From: an uncultured bacterium | Lineage (GTDB): Bacteria; Cyanobacteriota; Vampirovibrionia; Gastranaerophilales; Gastranaerophilaceae | Reading direction: 5' to 3' | Length of the DNA: 6,565 nucleotides | Assembly: GCA_900551675.1 (NCBI GenBank) | Contig: URXH01000093.1 | Coordinates: 1 to 6,565 of the forward strand | In this document: positions 1-5,881 of the stretch, one piece after another | Position numbering within the stretch: position 1 is the first letter of the stretch | How the letters are laid out: every line of letters begins with the position of its first letter | Notes under the pieces: model-generated | The model's input: only the letters and a program-made list of their open reading frames with translations | The model's database searches: none | Told to the model about the DNA's origin: nothing | Translations under genes and position numbers: made by a program

Positions 1-693
1 ACTTATTCACATATTCACTTATTTACTTATTCACTTCACAAAAAAGCAGCGTTTACATTGGCCGAGGTCTTAATAACATTAGGAATTATAGGCGTGGTTG
101 CGGCAATGACTATGCCTTCTTTAATTCAAAATTACCAGAAAAAACAAACTGCAGTGAGACTGGAAAAGTTTTATTCCATAATGAGTCAGGCAGTTCTTCA
201 ATGGCAGAATGATGAAGGAATTATTACCGGTGATAGTATGTTCACTCTAGAAGATGTTAATGATCTTGAAAAATTGAAAAACTGGTTTAATAACGGCATT
301 GGCAAATATATAAAAACAATAACCGATGAAGATGAACACGGGAAATATTATAAAGTGGCCTTTGCAGACGGAAGCGGATTTTCTGCGTATATCGGCAGGT
401 ATGGAGCTTTAGAACCTGTGGTATATTTCTTTTACTGCACAGAATATAAATACTGCAGATATGAATCCTATGACGGTAAAAGGACATTTTTGTTCACATT
501 ATATAAGGGCAAATTTATTACATCTTACCCTGCATCTGATAATTTAACAAGAGATGAATTAATTAAAAAATGTAAAGTTGGAAACGGTAAAGAAAGACGC
601 CACGATTGTACAAGATTAATACAAATTGATGGATGGGAAATCAGCAAAGATTATCCATGGAATCAAATTTTAGCAGAAGATGAAACTGATTAG
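1..693 (+). CDS. type IV pilin-like / pseudopilin protein (type II secretion system protein), 5' truncated by window edge
   Basis: This is a prepilin-like protein that would sit in the inner membrane and be assembled into a type IV pilus or type II secretion pseudopilus. The frame is open from base 1 with no ATG, so the true start lies upstream. The TTG at 58 lies inside the conserved FTLAEV motif and cannot be the functional start. The visible frame reads TYSHIHLFTYSLHKKAA, then FTLAEVLITLGIIGVV, the class III prepilin cleavage site and hydrophobic helix. Glu5 of the mature form is present, and position -1 is Ala instead of the usual Gly. The C-terminal domain has cysteine codons at 436, 454, 571 and 607, an ADGSGF patch, and a closing LIQIDGWEISKDYPW block at 616-660. 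The minus-strand pilin gene at the right end shares all of these elements. About 230 residues are visible. Family confidence is high; the exact role (major, minor or pseudopilin) is unknown. Confidence 0.88.
   Translation, partial: TYSHIHLFTYSLHKKAAFTLAEVLITLGIIGVVAAMTMPSLIQNYQKKQTAVRLEKFYSIMSQAVLQWQNDEGIITGDSMFTLEDVNDLEKLKNWFNNGIGKYIKTITDEDEHGKYYKVAFADGSGFSAYIGRYGALEPVVYFFYCTEYKYCRYESYDGKRTFLFTLYKGKFITSYPASDNLTRDELIKKCKVGNGKERRHDCTRLIQIDGWEISKDYPWNQILAEDETD
3..34 (+). repeat. tandem 8-bp repeat, four copies of TTATTCAC
   Basis: Four contiguous octamers are visible: TTATTCAC (3-10), ATATTCAC (11-18), TTATTTAC (19-26) and TTATTCAC (27-34). Two are perfect and two have one mismatch. The tract probably continues left of the window. 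It lies in frame with the downstream pilin gene and encodes a LFTYS(L/H)IH-like stretch just before the prepilin leader. Confidence 0.85.
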
Positions 694-726
694 CAATTTT
701 TTTATTCTTCATGTTTTAATATACAT

Positions 727-3522
727 GTGGTTAGAATAAATTCAATTAATGGTGTAAATAATTATTCAATAAATAACAAGCCTGCATTCAAAGGCATAGA
801 AGTTCAAACAAATCCGCAGATTGAACAATTGCCGGATATTCAGCCTGATTATGCTGTTAAAACTCCAATTTCATATATAAAAACAGGCGAAATAAATTTT
901 CCTTATGATACGAAAGCTTACTGTTACAAACTTTCAAACGGTCAAAAAGTAATTATTGTCCCGCAGGAAGGTGAAACCGTTTTGCGCACTTACGTCAATA
1001 CAGGATCAATGAATGAACCTGATAAACTTCGCGGAATCAGCCACTATATTGAACATAATTTATTTAACGGATCGCAGGGGATTGAAAACGGCGGCTTTTT
1101 TAAACAGGTTGATAAAATGGGAGCATCCACAAACGCCTCTACAGGCTTTGCGGAAACAAATTATTACATAAGCTCTAACCTTTTAAATGACAGCGATCTG
1201 GAAACAAAAATCAAACTTCACTCATCAATGCTTGAAACTCCAATTTTTGCCCTGGAAAAACTGGAAAAAGAAAAAGATATTGTAAATTCAGAAATAAATA
1301 TGATAACCTCTGATCCGGAAAATCTTGCAATCAATAAGATGATAAAAAATCTTTACGGGATTAAATCAACATCTATAGACATGATAGGCGGAACAACCGA
1401 TAACATTACTAACCTTACAAGAGAAGATGTTGTAAATTATTTTAATAACAATTACTATCCTGCAAATATGGTAACAGTAATTACAGGAGATGTAAAACCT
1501 GATGAGACAATGAAGCTTATCTCAAAATACTTTACATCAAAAAAACAACCGCAAACGCAAAGGCATATTGAAAAATTTAACCCTATACAAAAAACCGTAA
1601 GAGAAGATTTAATCTCTGATAAAGCCAATGCATCCACTATTGTGGTAGGTTTTAACGGACCGACATCAGATAATACAAAAGACCGAATTTATACAAAAGC
1701 TTTATTGTATCTTCTTTCAGCATCACCGACTTCGCGTATAGATAAAAAAATTAAGCCTTATAATACCGGAACACGTGCAGAAGATGAAAAAATCAGCACA
1801 AATAACAAAGACGGCCGTTTGCTGATGATTACATCAGAATGCTCTGATGAAAATTCTGAAAAAGTATTGAAAAATATCTTCAATGAAATCGGAAATATCG
1901 CAAATAACCCGCCAACTGATGATGAAATGCAGATAGTCAAAAAAAGAATGATTAACAATTTTTCACTGTTATTTGAAAATTCATTTGGCACGAATAATAC
2001 AATTGGAACATCAGTATTAGAAAATAACGAAGATTATCTAAATAACTTTGAACAAATAGTAAAATCAATGACTGCAGAAGATCTTGTCAATACTGCAAAA
2101 AAATATCTTGACATAAACAAAGCCTCGGTAGCTGTAGTGCACCCGTCATCCGCTAATGCAGAAAGTATTCAGCAAAATTATAAAAAGGTATCATTTACAG
2201 GCGCTAAAAAAGAAGCAATAAATATGGCAGATGTCAAAGAATACAATATGCCTAACAACTACCGTATTGCAACGATAAATTCAAGAACAGACAATGTTAA
2301 AATAAATTTCCGCATATCAACGGATGAAACTTATAATGGCAGCCCATCAGCACGGCTTGTGCTTGATAAAATTTTCGATGAAGGTTCTATGCTGAGAAAT
2401 CAGGAGGATTTTCAAACAGATTTAGCTAAAAACGGAATCTCCAGCTCAATCGGCACCGGCTACGATTCAATATCAGCAGCCGTAACATGTAACAGTGAAG
2501 ATGTAATCAAAGCCTTAAAAAACTTGCAGGAAGTTGTTGAAAACCCGAGATTTACAGATTCTGAATTTGAACATGCTAAAGCTGATATTAAAGAAGCTAT
2601 TCTGACATCTGATAAATCGGCATTTGATAAACTTGAAAATGAAATCTATAAAGGACTGCCGGCAGGTTATTCCAAAGAGGAGATACTTAAAGATCTCGAG
2701 ACAATAAAACTTGATGATGTTAAAGCTCTTTATGATTACACTATGAAAAACGGTAAAAGCGAAATTGCAATCTCGGCGCCGTTTGACAAAAAGCCTGAAT
2801 TAAATCAGCAAATCTTTAACACTGTTGCAGGCTTTAAATCAGTCCAGCCGTATAATCCGAAAGTTTTACAGGAAATTTATAAGCCGTCAGAACAAACAAA
2901 AGTTTTAACGGATACTGATTTTAAGAATCAGGCTGAAATAGTTGAAGCATACAAATTTCAGGTAAACGAAAATATTAAAGACCGTATAGCTCTTGAGCTT
3001 TTGAACACAATTTTAGGTGGCAACCCGTCTTCCAGACTGTTCAGCGACCTGAGAGAACAGCAAAAACTCGCTTATCATGTAAGCTCAAACCTTGAAACTT
3101 ACAATAATATCGGACTTTTAACATTAAAAATAGGTACAACTACAGATAACAAAGAAACAGGCGAACAAAGCTTTAATAATGTTCAAAAAGCAATTACAGG
3201 CTTTAATAAACATATAGAAAAACTGAAAAAAGAAAAAGTTTCGCAAGATGAATTAAATAATGCAAAATTAAGCCTGAAAAATACTCTGCTAAATTCAAAT
3301 AATACACCATTCGGGAGAACAATCAGCCTTTTGCAGGGGCTGGAATCACCTTACGGAATAACTAGAGAAAACCAGTTATACAATGAAATAGATAAGATTA
3401 CGGCAGACGATATTTATAATACCGCAAACTACATTTTTTCAGGCAAACCTACTTACTCAATAGTTGCAACAGAAGACACCCTTAATGCAAATAAAGATTT
3501 TTTAGCTTCTCTGACAAAATAA
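727..3522 (+). CDS. M16 family zinc metallopeptidase, two-unit fused form (PqqL/pitrilysin-like), 931 aa
   Basis: This is a clam-shell zinc protease that would cut peptides or unfolded polypeptides inside a closed chamber. Unit 1 (about residues 60-475) holds the inverted zinc motif HYIEH (H106, E109 base, H110) with the third ligand probably E189 in the VNSEI segment. It is followed by an M16_C domain starting at the FNNNYYPANMVTVITGDV stretch (about 239-256). Unit 2 (about 505-915) has no HxxEH; residues 539-555 occupy that position. It keeps the SSRLFSDLREQQKLAY segment, whose R776 and Y783 have the seven-residue spacing of the substrate-binding Arg/Tyr pair of pitrilysins. The length fits single-chain M16 enzymes. 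The start is GTG: no in-frame ATG occurs before residue 94, and no Shine-Dalgarno sequence precedes it. There is no signal peptide, only an unstructured N-terminus with PAFKG at 19-23. It follows the pilin gene by 33 bp with no terminator between, so readthrough is possible. The substrate is unknown. Confidence 0.93.
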   Translation: MVRINSINGVNNYSINNKPAFKGIEVQTNPQIEQLPDIQPDYAVKTPISYIKTGEINFPYDTKAYCYKLSNGQKVIIVPQEGETVLRTYVNTGSMNEPDKLRGISHYIEHNLFNGSQGIENGGFFKQVDKMGASTNASTGFAETNYYISSNLLNDSDLETKIKLHSSMLETPIFALEKLEKEKDIVNSEINMITSDPENLAINKMIKNLYGIKSTSIDMIGGTTDNITNLTREDVVNYFNNNYYPANMVTVITGDVKPDETMKLISKYFTSKKQPQTQRHIEKFNPIQKTVREDLISDKANASTIVVGFNGPTSDNTKDRIYTKALLYLLSASPTSRIDKKIKPYNTGTRAEDEKISTNNKDGRLLMITSECSDENSEKVLKNIFNEIGNIANNPPTDDEMQIVKKRMINNFSLLFENSFGTNNTIGTSVLENNEDYLNNFEQIVKSMTAEDLVNTAKKYLDINKASVAVVHPSSANAESIQQNYKKVSFTGAKKEAINMADVKEYNMPNNYRIATINSRTDNVKINFRISTDETYNGSPSARLVLDKIFDEGSMLRNQEDFQTDLAKNGISSSIGTGYDSISAAVTCNSEDVIKALKNLQEVVENPRFTDSEFEHAKADIKEAILTSDKSAFDKLENEIYKGLPAGYSKEEILKDLETIKLDDVKALYDYTMKNGKSEIAISAPFDKKPELNQQIFNTVAGFKSVQPYNPKVLQEIYKPSEQTKVLTDTDFKNQAEIVEAYKFQVNENIKDRIALELLNTILGGNPSSRLFSDLREQQKLAYHVSSNLETYNNIGLLTLKIGTTTDNKETGEQSFNNVQKAITGFNKHIEKLKKEKVSQDELNNAKLSLKNTLLNSNNTPFGRTISLLQGLESPYGITRENQLYNEIDKITADDIYNTANYIFSGKPTYSIVATEDTLNANKDFLASLTK

Positions 3523-3531
3523 TGTCTAAAA

Positions 3532-3921
3532 TTACTTTAATCTGATATCATTAGGAGATACTGCAAAAGACGTTCCTGTACCGTTATCGTCAGGGATGAA
3601 TGTTACAGGCACATAAACATCTTTTCCGCATGCATTAACTGTCCAAACCTCTTCCCATGGAGAACTCGCATATCTTTGTCCATTATATATCTTGTTAAAT
3701 TCCGGCATTTTTTCAAGCTTTGTATCAGTTATAGACAAATCAGAACAATTTTTTATTTTAACTGAAACAGCAGCGAATACTGACATAGTGGCATCTCTTT
3801 GCAATAACTGACTTGCAATCGAGCCTCCAGGATACCTTCGTCCATTTTCACCTGCAAAAACATTACAAGATGCTAAAAAAAGCAATGTTAAAATTAAAGA
3901 TGATAAAAAATATTTTTTCAT
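3532..3921 (-). CDS. small exported protein of unknown function, paralogue of its upstream neighbour, 129 aa
   Basis: I do not recognise a named family. The N-terminus is a signal sequence: MKKYF, then a hydrophobic stretch ending LFLASCNVFAGEN. It can be read as a lipobox (LASC, Cys19) or as a signal peptidase I site after VFA (residue 23). The remainder carries C59, DTK at 66-68, W89, W93 and the block WTVNACGKDVYVPVTF with C98. The two cysteines could form a disulfide outside the cytoplasm. The spacing from C59 to F108 matches the neighbouring paralogue residue for residue without gaps. The ATG at 3921 was chosen because AGGAG lies 5 nt before it and the hydrophobic signal begins there; upstream in-frame codons overlap the previous gene. 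It lies 19 nt after the neighbour's stop, so the two are almost certainly co-transcribed. It converges on the M16 gene, with only 9 bp between the stop codons. Confidence 0.85.
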   Translation of the reverse strand: MKKYFLSSLILTLLFLASCNVFAGENGRRYPGGSIASQLLQRDATMSVFAAVSVKIKNCSDLSITDTKLEKMPEFNKIYNGQRYASSPWEEVWTVNACGKDVYVPVTFIPDDNGTGTSFAVSPNDIRLK

Positions 3922-3926
3922 ATTTA

Positions 3927-3931
3927 CTCCT
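3927..3931 (-). promoter_or_regulatory. Shine-Dalgarno AGGAG fixing the start at 3921
   Basis: On the minus strand, AGGAG ends 5 nt before the ATG at 3921. It lies in the 19-nt gap after the preceding gene's stop codon. It supports this Met over the more distant upstream in-frame Met at 3966, which would overlap the previous gene. Confidence 0.8.
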
Positions 3932-3940
3932 AAATTAAAC

Positions 3941-4318
3941 TTACTGCTTGGGATCTTTGATATCATATTTTACCCCATGCCCCGTTGTAGTAAAATCTAT
4001 TGGAATTACAACATCAATTCCGCAGGCATCAATAGTCCACTCTTCAGACCAAGTACCGCCAATTTCCTTACCGTTTCTGCCATATTCAATATTTGCTTTT
4101 TCTTTGGTTACTTTTGTATCGGACAACATAAATTTTTTACAGCCGCTTATCGCTCTTGCAGTTTTAGAATAAACATAACCTAAAACTACAGCCTGCATAT
4201 TTTGAGGAAGCAGTGTTTTACCGGCCAACGGAAGTTCTGTTCCAAGATAAGAACGCGCAAAAACTGCAGATGATGAAACCATAAATAATGCAAATAAACA
4301 TACAAAAATCTTTTTCAT
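3941..4318 (-). CDS. small secreted/periplasmic protein of unknown function, first gene of a paralogous pair, 125 aa
   Basis: No named family is recognised. MKKIFVCLFALFMVSSSAVFA is a classical signal peptide with a predicted signal peptidase I cut after residue 21 (AVFA|RS), so the mature protein of about 104 residues should be periplasmic or secreted. The core is C60, DTK at 67-69, W90, W94 and the block WTIDACGIDVVIPIDF with C99. C60 and C99 are 39 residues apart, as in the downstream paralogue. Pattern: C-x6-DTK-x20-W-x3-WT[IV][DN]ACGxDVx[IV]P[IV]xF. Outside this core the two proteins differ almost completely, so they are old duplicates. The ATG at 4318 has AAGGA 6 nt upstream. A longer frame starting at 4375 would put 19 residues before the signal peptide and begin inside the promoter, so it is unlikely. 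A promoter lies at 4347-4375. Confidence 0.85.
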   Translation of the reverse strand: MKKIFVCLFALFMVSSSAVFARSYLGTELPLAGKTLLPQNMQAVVLGYVYSKTARAISGCKKFMLSDTKVTKEKANIEYGRNGKEIGGTWSEEWTIDACGIDVVIPIDFTTTGHGVKYDIKDPKQ

Positions 4319-4346
4319 ACAAAATCCTTTCGTAAAACTATTAATG

Positions 4347-4375
4347 ATAATAACATATTGCACAAGAAAAGACAA
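4347..4375 (-). promoter_or_regulatory. sigma-70-type promoter of the paralogous exported-protein pair
   Basis: Reading the minus strand, the -35 box is TTGTCT (4370-4375), the spacer is 17 nt, and the -10 box is TATTAT (4347-4352). A TGT extended -10 element lies directly before the -10 box (4353-4355). Transcription would start near 4340, leaving a leader of about 20 nt with AAGGA at 4325-4329 just before the ATG at 4318. Confidence 0.65.
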
Positions 4376-4423
4376 GCTTAAAATAAAAAGCCTGCCTTTT
4401 CACAAGTTTGATTAACAATAGGG

Positions 4424-4627
4424 TTAATTATTTTCAAAAACATCTCGATATGAAGTAATCGCATAAAGAATTGCACTGATGCCGACAAGCCCGTAAACAA
4501 TCCTTGACATGACAGTCATATCACCAAAAATTAAAGCTACAAGATCAATATTAAAAAATCCAACAAGCCCCCAGTTCAATGCCCCTATTAAAACCAAAAT
4601 ATAGCTGATAATTTTTACAACCTGCAT
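4424..4627 (-). CDS. DUF378 family small inner-membrane protein, 67 aa
   Basis: This is a two-helix membrane protein of the DUF378 family (Bacillus YuzA-like), whose function is not established. Helix 1 is about residues 6-34 and contains LVLIGALNWGLVGFFNIDLVALIFG, reported here only as a pattern: the GALNWGLVG core followed by a DLV motif is the family hallmark. Helix 2 is about residues 40-60 (SRIVYGLVGISAILYAI). The tail is short and polar (YRDVFENN). The length is typical for the family. The start is the ATG at 4627 with GAGG six nt upstream (4634-4637). It lies between GAPDH and the exported pair on the same strand. The strong terminator after GAPDH and the separate promoter downstream suggest it is its own transcription unit. 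Its leader can fold over the ribosome binding site (see the 4629-4688 entry). Confidence 0.87.
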   Translation of the reverse strand: MQVVKIISYILVLIGALNWGLVGFFNIDLVALIFGDMTVMSRIVYGLVGISAILYAITSYRDVFENN

Positions 4628-4628
4628 A

Positions 4629-4688
4629 ATTTACCTCACTTTCACAAATTATCTTCACCTGAAAGTAAAAATTATTAAATAGGTAAAT
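4629..4688 (-). promoter_or_regulatory. possible structured leader masking the Shine-Dalgarno of the DUF378 gene
   Basis: On the minus strand, ATTTACCT (4681-4688) is a perfect 8-bp complement of AGGTAAAT (4629-4636), which overlaps the ribosome binding site. Nested inside, ACTTTCA (4660-4666) pairs with TGAAAGT (4638-4644) around a 15-nt loop. The helices are separated by a 14-nt bulge on one side and 1 nt on the other. If transcribed, the folded form would hide the AGGT of the ribosome binding site. No known riboswitch family is recognised, and in AT-rich sequence part of this could be chance. Confidence 0.35.
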
Positions 4689-4696
4689 ACGGCAAT

Positions 4697-4731
4697 AAAA
4701 AAAAGAGTCTGAAAAATATCAGACTCTTTTT
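4697..4731 (-). terminator. intrinsic terminator downstream of GAPDH
   Basis: A perfect 13-bp stem (4700-4712 with 4719-4731, core GAGTCTGA/TCAGACTC) has a 6-nt loop. On the minus strand it runs into eight consecutive T (4704-4697). It begins about 23 nt after the GAPDH stop codon. This is a textbook rho-independent terminator, and it separates GAPDH from the DUF378 gene. The plus strand also ends in five T, so weak bidirectional activity is possible. Confidence 0.92.
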
Positions 4732-4753
4732 ATGACTATAATTTTCTAAAAAA

Positions 4754-5758
4754 TTATAATTTAGAAGCAACCATCAAAGTAGTTTCAGCCAATCTTGTAG
4801 AATAACCCATTTCGTTATCATACCAAGAAATGATTTTAACCTGATTTCCGCCCATTACACGAGTTAATAAAGCGTCAACAGTTGATGATTGAGAAGTACC
4901 TACATAGTCAGAAGATACAAGCGGTTCTTCTGTGTAGCAAAGAACATGTCCGTCAGCACCGGCTTTTAATGCTGCGTTAACTTCTTCAACAGTAACGTCT
5001 TTTGAAAGTTCGAATACAACGTCTACTAAAGAAACGTCCGGAGTAGGAACTCTCATAGCAAAACCGTCTAATTTACCTTTCAATTGAGGTAATACAAGAG
5101 CAACAGCTTTTGCTGCACCAGTTTTTGTAGGAACGATGTTCAAAGCGCCTGCTCTGGCTCTTCTAGGATCTTTGTGGCCTGCATCTAAGATTCTCTGATC
5201 GCCTGTGTATGAGTGAACAGTTGTCATCAAACCTTTAACAATCCCGAATTTTTCATCAATAACTTTAGCTACAGGAGCAAGACAGTTAGTTGTGCAAGAA
5301 GCCATAGAAATTACGTTGTGTTTTGCAGGATCGTATTCTTTATCGTTTACACCTAAAACAATTGTAATATCTTCATTTGTAGCAGGAGCAGAGATAATAA
5401 CTTTTTTAGCACCTGCATCAATGTGAGCATGAGCTTTAGTTGCATCTGTGAAGAAACCTGTTGATTCAACAACAACTTCAACACCTAAATCTTTCCAGGG
5501 TAATTGAGCAGGATCTTTTTCTGCAAAGAATTTAATTTTTTTACCGTTTACGATAATACCTTCATCATAAGCTTCAACTTCACCGTCAAATTTACCCATT
5601 ACAGAGTCATATTTGAAAAGTCTTGCAGCATCAGCAGGTTTTAAACCCGGGTCATTGATTGCTACATAATTAATTTTGTCAAAAATACCTTCTCTGATAG
5701 CGGCTCTCAAAGTGTTACGGCCGATTCTACCAAAACCGTTAATTGCTACATTTACCAT
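4754..5758 (-). CDS. gap: type I glyceraldehyde-3-phosphate dehydrogenase, 334 aa
   Basis: This cytoplasmic homotetrameric enzyme interconverts glyceraldehyde-3-phosphate and 1,3-bisphosphoglycerate with NAD(P) in glycolysis and gluconeogenesis. The Rossmann motif NGFGRIG is at residues 7-13. The catalytic block SMASCTTNCLAP has the nucleophile C155, and the catalytic histidine is H182 (VHSYTGDQR). The C-terminal SWYDNEMGYS block is complete, and the length is normal. D36, which favours NAD in this family, is retained. However, the coenzyme loop reads LDAGHKD, with Ala193-Gly194 where classical NAD-specific enzymes have Leu-Pro, so cofactor preference is uncertain. The ATG at 5758 has AAGGA 8 nt upstream (5767-5771). 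The gene has its own promoter and a strong terminator, so it is monocistronic. GC content appears somewhat higher than in the neighbours, as expected for a highly expressed housekeeping gene. Confidence 0.98.
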   Translation of the reverse strand: MVNVAINGFGRIGRNTLRAAIREGIFDKINYVAINDPGLKPADAARLFKYDSVMGKFDGEVEAYDEGIIVNGKKIKFFAEKDPAQLPWKDLGVEVVVESTGFFTDATKAHAHIDAGAKKVIISAPATNEDITIVLGVNDKEYDPAKHNVISMASCTTNCLAPVAKVIDEKFGIVKGLMTTVHSYTGDQRILDAGHKDPRRARAGALNIVPTKTGAAKAVALVLPQLKGKLDGFAMRVPTPDVSLVDVVFELSKDVTVEEVNAALKAGADGHVLCYTEEPLVSSDYVGTSQSSTVDALLTRVMGGNQVKIISWYDNEMGYSTRLAETTLMVASKL

Positions 5759-5796
5759 AAGTGTTTTCCTTTCTTTTGTAAAACTCTCACATGGAA

Positions 5797-5825
5797 TTTA
5801 TATCATCAACAAAAAAACTAATCAA
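5797..5825 (-). promoter_or_regulatory. sigma-70-type promoter of gap
   Basis: On the minus strand, TTGATT (5820-5825) and TATAAA (5797-5802) are separated by exactly 17 nt (5803-5819), and the spacer includes a T7 run. Transcription would start near 5790, giving a 5' leader of about 30 nt that ends in the AAGGA ribosome binding site. Confidence 0.7.
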
Positions 5826-5881
5826 GTAGGCAGTGTCATTTGAAATATTAAAAAAAGGTTAATTATTTTATTAAAATCACA

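Noticed and set aside
58..60. TTG as start codon of the left pilin
   Set aside because: It encodes the Leu inside FTLAEV. Starting there would delete the cleavage site and leader, and the frame stays open upstream to base 1.
287..487. Minus-strand open frame inside the left pilin
   Set aside because: It lies fully inside a well supported gene, has Cys/His/Arg-rich composition typical of an antisense shadow, and has no ribosome binding site or recognisable domain.
1455..1991. Two minus-strand open frames inside the M16 gene
   Set aside because: They overlap conserved M16 sequence and show Ser/Phe/Ile-rich antisense composition with no family features.
3502..3531. Possible bidirectional terminator between the M16 gene and the exported pair
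   Set aside because: Only a 4-bp GACA/TGTC stem (3513-3516 with 3523-3526) plus a bulged TTTTA/TAAAA pairing can be drawn; there is no GC-rich stem and no proper T tract.
3922..3966. Longer N-terminus for the second exported paralogue, starting at 3966
   Set aside because: It would overlap the preceding gene and place 15 residues before the signal peptide; the AGGAG at 3927-3931 supports 3921.
3948..4183. Plus-strand open frames opposite the first exported paralogue
   Set aside because: They are antisense to a gene with a signal peptide, a Shine-Dalgarno sequence and a conserved paralogue, and they look like no known protein.
3532..4318. Exported pair as a toxin-immunity or toxin-antitoxin system
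   Set aside because: Both members carry export signals and share one domain. Immunity or antitoxin partners are normally unrelated in sequence to the toxin, and no toxic motif is visible.
4319..4375. Longer N-terminus for the first exported paralogue, starting at 4375
   Set aside because: The extra codons coincide with the -35/-10 promoter elements and the ribosome binding site for the ATG at 4318.
4385..4428. Terminator candidates after the DUF378 gene
   Set aside because: An AAAAG/CTTTT stem of 5 bp (4386-4400) followed by T on the minus strand, and an ATTAAC/GTTAAT stem (4411-4428) without a T tract, are both too weak to call, although one may contribute.
4648..4653. GATAAT as -10 box of the DUF378 gene
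   Set aside because: No acceptable -35 box lies 16-18 nt upstream, and it sits within the loop of the proposed leader structure.
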